A DNA stretch of 64,000 bases from Angiostrongylus vasorum (taxonomy: Eukaryota > Nematoda > Chromadorea > Rhabditida > Metastrongylidae), in the NCBI GenBank assembly GCA_018806985.1, contig JADANN010000156.1:346001-410000 (forward strand). Direction: 5' to 3'. The notes below the pieces were generated by a model, which saw only the letters and a program-made list of their open reading frames with translations, was not told where the DNA came from and searched no databases. How positions within the stretch are numbered: the first letter of the stretch is position 1; each line of letters begins with the position of its first letter. Of the stretch, positions 1 to 10,692 are shown piece after piece. The translations under genes were made by a program, and so were the position numbers.

Positions 1-929
1 AAAAGTCGCGCAACTCTATTTAATGCTTCATAACTTAATAAAGTACGCTGGCTTTTTGCTTTCGTCAGGCAATGTTATGTGTACTTTTTTAACATAGTTT
101 TCTGGTTTTTAACAAATGATATCTGATCTCCTTGTCCACTTTGGCACCTCTTCTTCACTAGTCGTAGTAGAAGGGAAACCATTAACATCTTTAAGTTAAA
201 GATGTCTCAACAAGACATCATCTAAAGATCAGTGAGAATTATCAATTGCCTATACAGGAACAAATCAGCCTCGGTATCTTTCATAATGAGCGCTTTCGTC
301 TGTGAATTCGATGTCGAGAGAATCTGAAAGGGGCGGAAGTCAAATATTGTGTTGCATACGACTTCACTGGGATCAAATTAAAACGTCTTAACGATACCCA
401 GTGGACATCCGAGATCTGAAAACATTTTTCCAACGACGATCTTACCATTTCGAGGATTACCCACGTCCATACGAACAAAAAAGCCATGTATGTTTGACAC
501 CTCGGTCCTATTATTTTATACTGAATCTGATAGTTGCTTTCTTGGAATGGTAAAGGGAGAACATGTTCAGCCGTAACATGGAAAAAAACATCTTAGTCGT
601 TAAAAAAATGCAAGTCCTGTGTAATGAGGAAATTCTGAACGATACTCTATGAAGTCACTACCATCAGATTAAAAAGGAGCTGACCGAAGACGTTGAGTTG
701 TTTATCGAAAAATTTTGAAGCTATGCTTGATTCGCATGAGTTGGACAAAGCGTTCGGACAACGTCTCTATCATCACTATGGCAATGCTCGAGAAAAAAAA
801 GTGAATAGCTAGTAATGAATGCCACTGACTGAAAGATTGGCAATTGAGCCTGATTTGTTTACTGATTTTCCTCTACACCAAGACCGTTTTATCACTTATA
901 CCAGTGACGAAGAACGAAGTTGAAACAAG
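1..929. other. AT-rich DNA with a decayed coding-like stretch
   Basis: No element or gene is recognised. The plus strand at 608-718 reads as a charged, coding-like frame (ATG at 608, in-frame TGA at 650-652, ending TGA at 716-718; includes KKELTEDVELF). It may be an old exon or retroelement remnant. No database-like resemblance comes to mind. Confidence 0.3.
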
Positions 930-941
930 TGAGCAAGCAGT
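930..941. repeat. Left target-site duplication of the inverted PLE insertion
   Basis: TGAGCAAGCAGT at 930-941 is repeated exactly and in the same orientation at 5599-5610. The two copies bracket the whole head-to-head PLE structure, as expected for a target-site duplication made by a single insertion. The match is read directly from the sequence; the mechanism is inference. Confidence 0.7.
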
Positions 942-1071
942 TCCCAGGATCGAATTTCTATTAACCTCGGCAGTGGAATACGACTGCGTCGTTTTCTTGC
1001 TCAGCAGTCGCGAGGTTGTTATACACCACATATTTACTTCCATATAAAAACACAATATAATACAACAGCAG

Positions 1072-1101
1072 CTGACGTTTCGGCAGTAACGCCTTCTTCA
1101 G
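1072..1101 (-). ncRNA. Hammerhead-like motif at PLE 3' end (left copy)
   Basis: On the minus strand the order is CTGAAGA, a GGC/GCC stem, then GAAACGTCAG, matching the conserved core order of a hammerhead ribozyme (CUGANGA, stem II, GAAA, then cleavage at UC). PLE terminal repeats in other animals are known to carry hammerheads with a very short stem III that act as dimers. One extra A before stem II is atypical, so activity is not assured. Confidence 0.45.
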
Positions 1102-1301
1102 AGCGTGGAAGGGTACACTGATATACAATTTACTAGGCCAAACGCTTCAATAACAGTTACAAAAAGGACGAAAAACTCTATGGTAATTACACGATCAACA
1201 GCTTCTCGAAAAAACTCGCCGCTTTTTTAGGTGACTTCCAACGAGGAAGATTAGAACAGCTGATTATAGTCGCATAGGGTTGATGACTACACCATCCCAC
1301 A

Positions 1302-1735
1302 TCAGAAATTGATGCGAACACACGGGGTCAGGCCGCGTATGACCTCTGGGCATTCATCCTTGCTATTCATTGTAGGGTTTTTGGCATTTATCCAAAAAGC
1401 CCCAAGAAGTTTTTCGCGCTGGTGTTTTAGTGCTCCCTGTGCAAGGATACTGAATTTTACTTCAAAATCGTCTCCGCTGTGCTTTTGTATTCTGTGCGTG
1501 CCTAGTCGAGTACTTTGTCTTAGTTTTCGTTTGCCACCTAGGTGTTCTTTTATACGGATAAACAAAGATCTGCCCGTTTCGCCAATATATTCATCTCCGC
1601 AATTACTACAAGAGATCAGGTGGATCGTACCCTCACCTCATACAATCATCGTCCCTACCGTAAGGGCAAATTACGAATTTTGTTGTTCCATATAGACGGT
1701 CGTACAGGCGGTTACGAACTAACTGAAGACGTAGA
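1302..1735 (-). pseudogene. PLE GIY-YIG endonuclease remnant (left copy)
   Basis: The minus-strand translation gives the PLE C-terminal nuclease: QLVRNRLYDRLYG upstream, then CGDEYIGETGRSLFIRIKEH (the YIG half of GIY-YIG plus the following Arg and Glu/His region), then a tail containing INAKNPTMNSKDECPEV. In functional elements this domain nicks the target DNA. A frameshift separates the upstream CPYGRDDDC segment from the YIG segment. The same frameshift is present in the right copy, so the lesion predates separation of the copies or was spread by gene conversion. Confidence 0.8.
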
Positions 1736-1974
1736 GTAGCCAGTGGTATTTCAACTATCGCTACCGTTCCTCTAGACCTGCCCTTCTTAAGCATCGTTTA
1801 ATAGCTGCTTACTTCATCTCTAATAAAAGGCAACATAAACGGGACTTTCTTTTGGCTATGTGTTTCGCTTGAGCGCGTCGCTCTCCTTCTAAACTTATCA
1901 CGTGGGGTTACTATTTCGTAGCCATTGGAGAATGCTACTTGCCGAGCCAATTTGCGCGAATCTTTAGTTCATTG

Positions 1975-2960
1975 GTTGTGCACACAGAGGTGGCTGTTCT
2001 GAAACATGTTTCTCACAAGCGCCCTCTTTGTGTGTGAAGGGTGGGAAGAAAGGAAATGAACGAGGATGTTCTTGTTGCTTGGCTTTCGGTACCACTTTGT
2101 CAGGTAACCGCTACTTGATAGGTTTATTTGAACGTTTAAAAACGGAAGCCAGTCTTTTTCTCGGTTTCTCCCGGGTGAATTTAATGTACTCAGACTGCTC
2201 ATTCAATAATTCAAAGCATTTGTCCATCTCCTCCTGAGTAGAGAAAATGACAAAACAATCATCTATATATCTCCAGTAGAGTAACGTCCGGAGATCGAGA
2301 GCAGAGGCTTCTTTCTTAGACATAATCACAATGGCAAGGCTTGGTGCCAGTTGCTGTCCCATTGCCAACCCCCTTATTTGCGCGAAATATTTCGCAGACC
2401 ATCTGAAAATCGAGCAGTTTAGGCACTCCTTTAAGAGAGCCATTAGCTGCTGAATGGACAAGCCATGCATATTTATTCTTCCTTCATGTTCAACAAGAAG
2501 TTCGAAGATGACTTGCATTGTGGAGTCAATCGATACGTTGGTGTACTGCGCGGTAACGTCGAAGGACTCCATCACGTACGCGTTATTAGGATACGCGTTA
2601 CGTTGACGTTCTAGGAACATTTGGGTGTTCGTGAGGTGAGCTGGAATGTGGCTAAGCAGTTGGGCTATGTATTCGGCCTATAAACCACGTTATTCTATCC
2701 GTTGGCCCGTCTACACAGCTGATAATAACCTTGTAGGAGAGTGGAATGGTAAACGTGAGATCATCAGCTGATACTAACTTGTGTGTTTTGACAAGTAAGT
2801 ATAAAGCGGGACATGTTGGTCGATCTACTTTATAATTCGAAATAACGGATGGTTTTAAGCCCGCCGCCTTTGCTACTGTGCTTCTCATTGTTAAGTTTCC
2901 GGTATTGTCTTTTGTATTCCTTTTCAGACGATGGGCTATAAAGGGTAACATCACTAAGAT
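1975..2960 (-). pseudogene. PLE reverse transcriptase remnant (left copy)
   Basis: Reading the minus strand from about 2960 down: AKAAGLKPSVISNYKVDR, ALYLLVKTHKL (N-terminal RT block), FDVTAQYTNV (motif A with the first catalytic Asp), GLAMGQQLAPSLA (motif B), YWRYIDDCFVIF (motif C with the paired Asp), and DWLPFLNVQINL plus WYRKPSNKNILVHFL (connection to the nuclease). This order is diagnostic of PLEs. Frameshifts fall near 2640-2680 and 2110-2200, so no single protein is made. The catalytic Asp residues are intact. An N-terminal extension with frameshifts continues to about 3274. Confidence 0.85.
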
Positions 2961-3034
2961 GAACCTCCATTATCTTAACATCTAACAGCCGAGGAGTAAC
3001 TACGAACTTTCCTCTTTTATCACAGACTGATAGT

Positions 3035-3274
3035 CTAATGGTCCTCAAATTTATTAATTCTCCAAATTTTCGCATGCCACATTTTTTGTGCGGCTGTAAG
3101 GTTAGTGATAAACTTTCTATCGCGGTAGCGATTAAGCGTCTTGAGAACGCCGTCCGAAAAATATGCGGAATTTTTGTCAACTCCATCGTTAGGGTCCTGC
3201 TGTCTAAAAAAACATTTTAGGGAGGAGATGGGTTTCTTGTTTGGCCTGATAGCGGAGTCGATCTTGAAGCTCAT
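3035..3274 (-). pseudogene. Probable PLE N-terminal region (left copy)
   Basis: A 79-codon minus-strand frame (starting MSFKIDSAIRPNKKPISSLK, containing NLTAAQKMWHAKIWRINKF) directly precedes the RT remnant in the same orientation. The right copy has the matching NLTAAQKMWYARN segment near 3470-3530, so it belongs to the element. A frameshift near 3040 separates it from the next block (NLRTIRLSVCDKRGKFVV). Function of this PLE N-terminal region is not known. Confidence 0.6.
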
Positions 3275-3463
3275 AAAGGTTGCATGCTATCCTACGCAGG
3301 GTCGTTTTTGAAATAAGCTGTAACGAAGCAAAACTTGCGCAATTCTAATAGCGAACGTGCCTCTCAGGTATTTTTTATCCCTCCAATCACGTGACCCCCA
3401 GATTTTCTTGGTGCATTATCAACCCTATTTTGACTATTATCAGAAGCGTAAGGAATTTAATAG

Positions 3464-4600
3464 ACAAAAAGTTTATCTGTAACCTTACAGCCGCACAAAA
3501 AATGTGGTATGCGAGAAATTAGAGAATTAATAAACTCAAAAAGAATAAGATTGTCTGTTAGTGATAAGGGGGAGAGTTCGTAGTTATTCCTCGCCAGCTG
3601 GATGTTGAGATAACAGAGGAACATCTCAGTGATGCTACCCTCTATCGCCCATTCTCTGAAAAGGAATATAAAAGTCAATACCGAAAGCTAAACAATCAAT
3701 GGGTCAGTGTGGCAAAGGCTGCAGGTTTAAAACCATCGGTTATTTCGCACTTTAAAATCGATACACCAACATGTCCCGTCCTATACCTACTTATTAAAAC
3801 ACATAAGTTGGTATCACCTGATGATCTTGCGTCAACCAATCCGTCATCAATTAAGATTAAACCCATCATCAGCTGTGCAGAAGGGCCAACTGACAGAATA
3901 ACCTGGTTTTTAAGCCTAATATTACCCAGTTGCTTAACCACATTCCAGCACACCTCACAAACATCCAAATGTTCCTAGAACGTCAACGTAACGCGTCTCC
4001 TAATAACGCGTACGTGATGGAGTCCTTCGACGTTACCGCGCAGTACACCAACGTATCGATTGACTCCACAATGCAAGTCATCTTCGAACTTCTTGTTGAA
4101 CATGAAGGAAGAATAAACATGCATGGCTTGTCCATTCAGCAGCTAATGGCTCTCCCTAAAGGAGTGCCTAAACTGCTCGATTTTCAAATGGTCTGCGAAA
4201 TATTTCGCGCAAATAAGGGGGTTGGCAATGGGACAGCAACTGGCACCAAGCCTTGCCATTGTGATTATGTCTAAGAAAGAAGCCTCTGCTCTCGATCTCC
4301 GGACGTTACTCTACTGGAGATATATAGATGATTGTTTTGTCATTTTCTCTACTCAGGTGGAGATAGACAAATACTTTGAATTAGTGAATGAGCAGTCTTA
4401 GTATATTGAATTCACCCGGGAGAAACCGAAAGAGACCTGGCTTCCATTTCTTAACGTTCAAATAAACCTATCAAATAGCAGCTACTTGACAAAGTGGTAC
4501 CGGAAACAAACAACAAGAACATCCTCGTTCATTTCCTTTCTTCCCACCCTTCACACACAAACAGGGCGCTTGTGAGAAACATGTTTCGAACAGCCACCTC
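3464..4600 (+). pseudogene. PLE reverse transcriptase remnant (right copy)
   Basis: The plus strand carries the same PLE blocks as the left copy: AKAAGLKPSVISHFKIDTP, YLLIKTHKLVSPDDLAS, CAEGPTDRITWF, FDVTAQYTNVSIDS (motif A), and YWRYIDDCFVIFSTQ (motif C). A one-base insertion near 4150-4160 shifts the frame before motif B, and a stop interrupts NEQS near 4400. The N-terminal block here differs from the left copy far more than the region after MFLERQRNA does, giving a mosaic similarity pattern. Confidence 0.85.
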
Positions 4601-4859
4601 TGTGTGCACAACCAATGAACTAAAGATTCGCGCAAATTGGCTCGGCAAGTAGCATTCTCCAATGGCTACGAAATAGTAACCCCACGTGATAAGTTTAGAA
4701 GGAGAGCGACGCGCTCAAGCGAAACACATAGCCAAAAAGAAAGTCCCGTTTATGTTGCCCTTTATTAGAGATGAAGTAAGCAGCTATTAAACGATGCTTA
4801 AGAAGGGCAGGTCTAGAGGAACGGTAGCGATAGTTGAAATACCACTGGCTACTCTACGT

Positions 4860-5280
4860 CTTCAGTTAGTTCGTAACCGCCTGTACGACCGTCTATATGG
4901 AACGACAAAATTCGTAATTTGCCCTTACGGTAGGGACGATGATTGTATGAGGTGAGGGTACGATCCACCTGATCTCTTGTAGTAATTGCGGAGATGAATA
5001 TATTGGCGAAACGGGCAGATCTTTGTTTATCCGTATAAAAGAACACCTAGGTGGCAAACGAAAACTAAGACAAAGTACTCGACTAGGCACGCACAGAATA
5101 CAAAAGCACAGCGGAGACGATTTTGAAGTAAAATTCAGTATCCTTGCACAGGGCACTAAAACACCAGCGCGAAAATCTTCTTGGGGGCTTTTTGGATAAA
5201 TGCCAAAAACCCTACAATGAATAGCAAGGATGAATGCCCAGAGGTCATACGCGGCCTGACGCCCGTGTGTTCGCATCAAT
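4860..5280 (+). pseudogene. PLE GIY-YIG endonuclease remnant (right copy)
   Basis: Plus-strand mirror of the left nuclease: LVRNRLYDRLYGTTKFVICP, a shared frameshift near 4950, then IHLISCSNCGDEYIGETG (GIY-like strand followed by YIG) and FIRIKEHLGGKRKLRQ. A further base change after FSILAQG shifts the frame, so the tail differs from the left copy. In intact PLEs this nuclease works with the RT during target-primed insertion. Confidence 0.8.
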
Positions 5281-5485
5281 TTCTGATGTGGGATGGTGTA
5301 GTCATCAACCCTATGCGACTATAATCAGCTGTTCTAATCTTCCTCGTTAGAAGTCACCTAAAAAAGCGGCGAGTTTTTTCGAGAAGCTGTTGATCGTGTA
5401 ATTACCATAGAGTTTTTCGTCCTTTTGTAACTGTTATTGAAGCGTTTGGCCTAGTAAATTGTATATCAGTGTACCCTTCCACGCT

Positions 5486-5515
5486 CTGAAGAAGGCGTTA
5501 CTGCCGAAACGTCAG
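5486..5515 (+). ncRNA. Hammerhead-like motif at PLE 3' end (right copy)
   Basis: CTGAAGA, then GGC and GCC enclosing a six-base loop, then GAAACGTCAG. This is the inverted counterpart of 1072-1101 and lies about 85 bp inside the right terminus. See that entry for the structural reading. Confidence 0.45.
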
Positions 5516-5598
5516 CTGCTGTTGTATTATATTGTGTTTTTTATATGGAAGTAAATATGTGGTGTATAACAACCTCGCGACTGCTGAGCAAGAAAAAA

Positions 5599-5610
5599 TG
5601 AGCAAGCAGT
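5599..5610. repeat. Right target-site duplication of the inverted PLE insertion
   Basis: TGAGCAAGCAGT, identical to 930-941 in the same orientation. It follows the terminal A-rich run of the right PLE copy directly. Confidence 0.7.
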
Positions 5611-7125
5611 ATTAGGACAGCAATTCTGTCTGTAGGATCCCTATTTAGAATATGCACTTATTCCTTGCCCCCTGCCTCTGTCATGCACGAAAAGCGATTG
5701 AGAGCGTCGAGAGGTATGCCTCATTTCTAGTGCTTATCGACCAAGAATAAGATCCTTTTAGAGGTTGCTGAGATAAACATGATATCGTTCTTCATTGACC
5801 TGGTCACAAAGCTCGAAACGCTCGTCAGTTGGCGAAGAATACCCGTAGGCTACATGATCGCACATGCTCTCATGCTCGTAGCAAATAATTACCGTGGTCG
5901 ACAACCACGAAAGAAAGATGCAAAGAGACAGTGTGCAGGAGCTCGACCTGCTCGTTATGCCAGTCGTTCAAATATTCAAGAACTCAAGTACGTTGGGCAA
6001 AAGCGAGTCAAAGTTGTTCGAAAACCCTAGATACTATAGCCAAAAAATTAGAATGCTTTGGTTATGAGATAAAATCTACTGCTGATTCGAAAAAATAGCA
6101 TTTTCTCAATGAGATAACCATATTGTACATGAAGGCTTATTCCCATCTATCAGCTGTTTCTAATGAGCGTAAGCTGAGAGTTTTCCACAGACTTACAGGT
6201 TGAGCTGCCCTTTTAATGCCATCCTACTGATACTGTGCTTTCGACAGAAAAAATAATCACATAAAATAGGCTTGCACGTTTTTTAAATAAAGCAGAATTA
6301 AGTGGTTTCTAGTTCTATTCGCCGGTTGGAGCAGTTTCCATTAACGAGGGAATTCATACAAAATTGTTACCTCTCACTAAAGAAAATGATCATTTCTTTG
6401 TCATTACAGAACACTTTCAAGAACCACAGCAACGCAGTGAGCATTTGTTCTGAAGACGAATGAAAGTACAAGTTCAACGCCAACTCATGCGATAGTTCTT
6501 CCAGAACTGATAGCTCTATAGTAGTTGCCGCGTACAACAAATGAAGATCAAGCTCCTATACTCACCATCTAACAGCCTTTTTTTCAGAAATAAAAAAAAA
6601 GCAACTAAATTTTACCTAACTAGACTCGGTTTAAATAAAAGTCTATTTAGGAAATCTTGCTCTGTGATTCTCATGTGAAGACCTACGGCGCATAAAGCTT
6701 CCTATGAACGCTCGAACATTCGACTCAAATCACCGCTGCTCTGAAGAAGACGATGACACTGAAGCGTTAGCCATTAAAAAAATTTACAACGACCTCGCAT
6801 AAGGTCATCCGAATACCAAGACCACAGCTCTTTATCTCTAACCGTTGTACAACTTCACTGATTTGCGTCAGTATGCATCCAGGAGATGTAAATAATGATC
6901 TTCAGCATAAAACGCCATTCGCAAAATGGCTGAAGTAATTCCGAAAGGACGCTAAGAATATGTTCAGTGTTTACGCATGCACAACTCCAGCAACTTCTCC
7001 CTTATCTTAATCTTAAATACTTTTTGATTAAGGAAAAACGGTACTGAAAAAATTAGAGTCCTGGTTTTATTGCTAAAGTTAGTTGAATGCTGAGAGACCA
7101 CACATTGAAGTGCTTCACAGAATTG
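5611..7125. other. Unrecognised AT-rich DNA with a weak hammerhead-like remnant
   Basis: No gene or element is recognised. A plus-strand frame of 83 codons at 5779-6030 has a basic C-terminal half (RGRQPRKKDAKRQ) but no family resemblance or splice support. At 6741-6770 the string CTGAAGAAGACG followed by GAAGCGTTAG resembles a degraded PLE 3' end. Confidence 0.25.
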
Positions 7126-7129
7126 CAAT

Positions 7130-7360
7130 CATTATCTTAACCGTTTTATTTACTTCCTATTCTTTTTAATGGCAGGGTATACTGCAAAGTGCAACTTCAA
7201 TGATGCTGAGATATTTGCAAAACTCCGGACTGCAGGTGTCTGCGGTGGGGAACGAGCGCGCTATTGCCCTTTTCGGGGAGTAACGCGTTCACCACCACAC
7301 CATGCGGGTCCTTCGTTTCGCCTATCTCTTAGCTAGTTCATTATGTTTGAGTAGGAACTA
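7130..7360 (+). repeat. Family D repeat (half copy)
   Basis: It begins with the T-rich TTATTTACTTCC-like end, then GGCAGGGTATACTGC, GATGCTGAGATATTTGC, AAAACTCCGGAC and a GC-rich body ending near CTTAGCTAGTTC. The same order recurs at 19432, 24900, 35664, 44340 and 47420 on the plus strand and inverted elsewhere. No coding capacity is seen. Confidence 0.75.
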
Positions 7361-8451
7361 CAATTCCACATGGCTCTGAGAAGGAGATAGCATTAAAATT
7401 CATAAAGCTTATGTCTTTTACAAAAACTATGCGCTTTACAAAGTATTCCGTCCACTTGTTGTATGGAGAAAACGCTATGAGTTCTTCCCATAAATAAAGC
7501 TTGAATGTGTATTCATAATACAAAGTTTTTAGTTAATAATGTGGCACTGTCTATCGAAAAGCTTAAAATCTAACAAACATTTAATGTGTTCTGAAATCTA
7601 AAAAATACCAAAATGGGTCTTTTTTCGATGTCGTGGGATTGAATTCGGCTTTTACGGCATTCATAAACGTATAGTGAAAAGGAAACTGCTAGGAGAACAC
7701 GTAAGATGAAGTTCCCTTCTTGAACTGCTTCGTATTCCACATGGAAGCGTTTTATTTTTTCTCGTTGGAACTAGCTGGAACGTGAAGTATACGCGATATG
7801 CTAAGACCTATGGCAGATTCAATTATGTTCTAAAGATGGCGCATTTTTTTTCCGATAGAGCACCGAGCAAATATATTTTGAGCGAATAGAATTTCTTTGT
7901 GATTTCACGAGTTCTACGGAAATTGGTGTATTCTTTTCTGCAAACATTTAAGGGATAAATGTGTTACATATTAAATGAGCACACACTGGAGGTGGGGGGG
8001 GTTGGCGACACAAAGTCCACAAAACAATGATGTGATTTCCACTGAATCCGAAAAAATAAATGGGACTGGTAAGAAAAGTACCCGCCTATAGCAGCAACTA
8101 CCGTCTTCTCGATTTATAACCAAAAATTGAAGAACTTTTGAACGCTTTGCTGCGAACAGCATCTTCTTTCGAGTATCATTTAAAGCATCTTGCTTTGATT
8201 GCTATGTAGTGACGTATATAAGGAAACATTGAGTATGAAATCGAAAGAACAATGTTATCATGTAGAAAGAACTGGTTTCAAACTAGTCATGTAAAAAAAA
8301 GCGTGGAAATTTTTAACTTATTTCTTCTACTGTTAATGAGAAACCTGCAATGTTGCTATCCGAATATCATCAGACCTACCTAAAATCAGCAAATATAGAG
8401 TTGCATCATTAAAACTGAACTCTCAGTGGATCACCAATTCTTTTTTTGATA
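7361..8451. other. Unrecognised AT-rich DNA
   Basis: No open frame beyond 63 codons, no splice-supported exon and no repeat family shared with the rest of the window is visible. Confidence 0.3.
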
Positions 8452-8465
8452 GCAACAACACCATC

Positions 8466-8560
<95 letters not shown>

Positions 8561-8566
8561 CGACAA

Positions 8567-8597
<31 letters not shown>

Positions 8598-8622
8598 GAC
8601 AAAAAGCAGCAACGACAACATT
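8452..8622. repeat. (AAC)n microsatellite
   Basis: About 170 bp of AAC/CAA triplets with a few interruptions (CGAC, AAAAAC, GCAGC). It generates artificial poly-Thr, poly-Val and poly-Cys frames on both strands, which are not genes. Confidence 0.97.
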
Positions 8623-10149
8623 AATTCCGGCGACCATTGGTCGCAAAACGGTGCAAAAAGTTTCAAATGAGATAGCTATAATATGGTGCTTTTTTTCTTC
8701 CAACGGTTTGTGAGTTTTCAAGGGCGACTCGCATAGTAGGAGAATTCCAGATGGTCCCACGGTTTCAGTAGCATTTGGTAGTAGTAGCTAACATAGTTTA
8801 GCAGTAGTAAAGGTTAAGTCGCGTCAAAAAAATATGAGTCATAATGGGTTATAAAGAAATAGAAGTGAAAAATCACTTCCCATGAGGAATTGCAGGGTGC
8901 TACCACTACCAGCACAAAAGAGCAAATAGTTGAAAAAAATTTAACTTGGGATCGACACTTCCGAAGCAGTGCCAACATATTTTGAAATGCAAATGAGTGG
9001 CCTATTCTGGGTTTAGCTTATTTCCTTTCTTATTTAAATTCGTAGGACAATATGTTTTAAAGGACGGAAATAGTAACATATGAATCTTGATAAGTATGCT
9101 TACTCCACGAAAACTCATCTGGAAATTGCTGCTTATCAGGCTTAGTCAGGACTTTTCTATAAAGAGTATAGATAGCACTGGCAGAATATTCAGTGTTTAC
9201 ATGGATATATAATGTGCCCTCCCATAACTTTTTTTTGAATGCGGTTATTTTCATCATTGTCAGTTCATGTACTGAAAGATGATGGTGTTTTTGACGATGA
9301 TATAGAACGATGTGTGCCCAGTTGAGCACTTAAAAGCTGTGCAGAAAAGCAGATGAATTGACAGACTAGACAGCAGATTCGATGAATGAGACGTGCGGTC
9401 ATCGTTGAACTCGAAAATGAGCGATGAATAGTTGATCACGGCGTTCTCATTGAGAGGTGAAAATTTTGTGGGAAAAGCCTCTAGCTAATGGGAGATCCAA
9501 TATGCCGGCCGAATTCATTGTATAATAGAAGCACGTCGTATACGACGTTTAATTTCATAGTTGCCAGAAGAATAGAATGAATTGCTGATCTATAACATGA
9601 CAACACGAAATGCAAGCCTTAAAAAAAACCTCGGGCTTCTCCACCCATACACAGACCAAATTATTCTTGGGAATAGGCAAGAATTTTGGGACGAACTTAT
9701 ACCGTTATCTCGTTGAGAACACAAAGGCTCCAATGATGTTAAAAATGGGATTTTTTACAAAAAGAACGCCTTCTTGTAACGAATATCGGGTTTATTTAAG
9801 ACGTCTAACTTGTTTTGACCAATTAAGAAAATGGAGTTCGGTTCCATAATGCAATCCCCGACGGGAAATTTTGGAATCGCAGCAGTCGTGGTAGAGTCAT
9901 GTGAAAACATTGAGTAGTTGCGATTTTAGCGCAAAATAACACGACTGTGAATCTCAATAAAGGAAAAAACTGAGAATGAGAAACTCGAAAACTGTACACC
10001 ATTTGTTAATGATGTAAATGAATTCCCTTCTGTTACGAAAAGTGAAGAAAATTTGCCAACGTGGACTGAGAGATCAAAGCTCATTTGCTAAAAAATAGGG
10101 AAACTGTAATATAAACAGGCACATAAAAGGATAAAAGATAAAAATGGGA
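8623..10149. other. Unrecognised DNA
   Basis: Short frames at 9057-9329 (minus) and 9610-9849 (plus) have no recognisable domain or clear splice sites. No repeat family seen elsewhere in the window is present. Confidence 0.25.
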
Positions 10150-10428
10150 TAAAGCTCTTGGTGTTGATCATTCCCTGCGGGATGCTCTATGCATTCGACT
10201 TCATTAAGCATCGTTTGCAGGTGATTGAATGGATATCTGGCCTTCACAGCGACTCGGGATGGCCTACCGATGTATCGATTCAGTGCTGCTACCCTCCAAG
10301 AAAAGTCTGATGCCAATTCGCCAACCCCAGAGGGATAGAAGGCTTGGTGGGTCAAAGCCGTGGGGACCGATTCAAGTGTGTGTTGCAGGGCGCCTCTGAA
10401 CATTGCGCCACACCCGCCTAAAGTACAC
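10150..10428 (-). repeat. tRNA-derived SINE B copy
   Basis: The minus-strand copy starts with GGTGTGGCGCAATG (A-box-like), followed about 40 bp later by TTGAATCGGTCCCC (B-box-like). The body shared with other copies includes AGGCCATCCCGAGTC and AATGAAGTCGAATGCATAG, and it ends with the AAGAGCTTTATCCC tail. The head looks like a tRNA with the two internal RNA polymerase III promoter boxes, the standard SINE structure. Confidence 0.8.
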
Positions 10429-10519
10429 ATAACATTATGTAATCTGGATAGGAACCAGTGTTGAAAAGCATTGAATAGTTTTGCGCGAATATTTGAAGAA
10501 CCCTGGTCAAGGTGACTCG

Positions 10520-10692
10520 AAAGGCCGGGTTTCTATAAACCTCGGCGTAGACAGTTGCTATATTTATTTATATGGTCTTGTAATCTGATTTCACTCGTAA
10601 CATCACGGCTCTAACGAAGGCGAAGTCGCTGAAACGTCAGCCATCGACCAACAAGAACAACAGAAACAACAACAACAACAAAGACAACGACA
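10520..10692. mobile_element. Degraded PLE 3' end with A/C-rich tail
   Basis: TTTCTATAAACCTCGGCG near 10530 resembles the left-terminal module of the PLE insertions at 942 and 11891. About 75 bp later CTAACGAAGGCGAAGTCGCT and GAAACGTCAGCC (10611-10642) is a variant of the hammerhead-like motif. It is followed by AACAAC-type repeats. Confidence 0.45.

Larger units (their letters stand above)
942..5598. mobile_element. Composite of two head-to-head Penelope-like elements (PLE)
   Basis: Two PLE copies lie in opposite orientation. The left copy (about 942-3290) is on the minus strand and the right copy (about 3460-5598) on the plus strand, so their 5' parts face the centre and their 3' ends face out. 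Each carries reverse transcriptase (RT) motifs and a C-terminal GIY-YIG endonuclease remnant, the standard PLE order. The outer arms (about 992-2640 and 3950-5597) are near-identical when inverted. The left end has about 50 extra bases (942-991) that the right end lacks. Both copies are broken by frameshifts and stops. A 12-bp direct repeat flanks the pair. About 170 bp at the centre (3291-3460) has no clear counterpart. Confidence 0.85.

Noticed and set aside
1309..1739. 128- and 65-codon plus-strand frames (and their mirror at 4849-5279, minus)
   Set aside because: They are antisense shadows of the PLE GIY-YIG remnants; the opposite strand carries the recognisable nuclease.
8409..8760. Long poly-Val, poly-Thr and poly-Cys frames
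   Set aside because: They are translations of the (AAC)n microsatellite in different frames.
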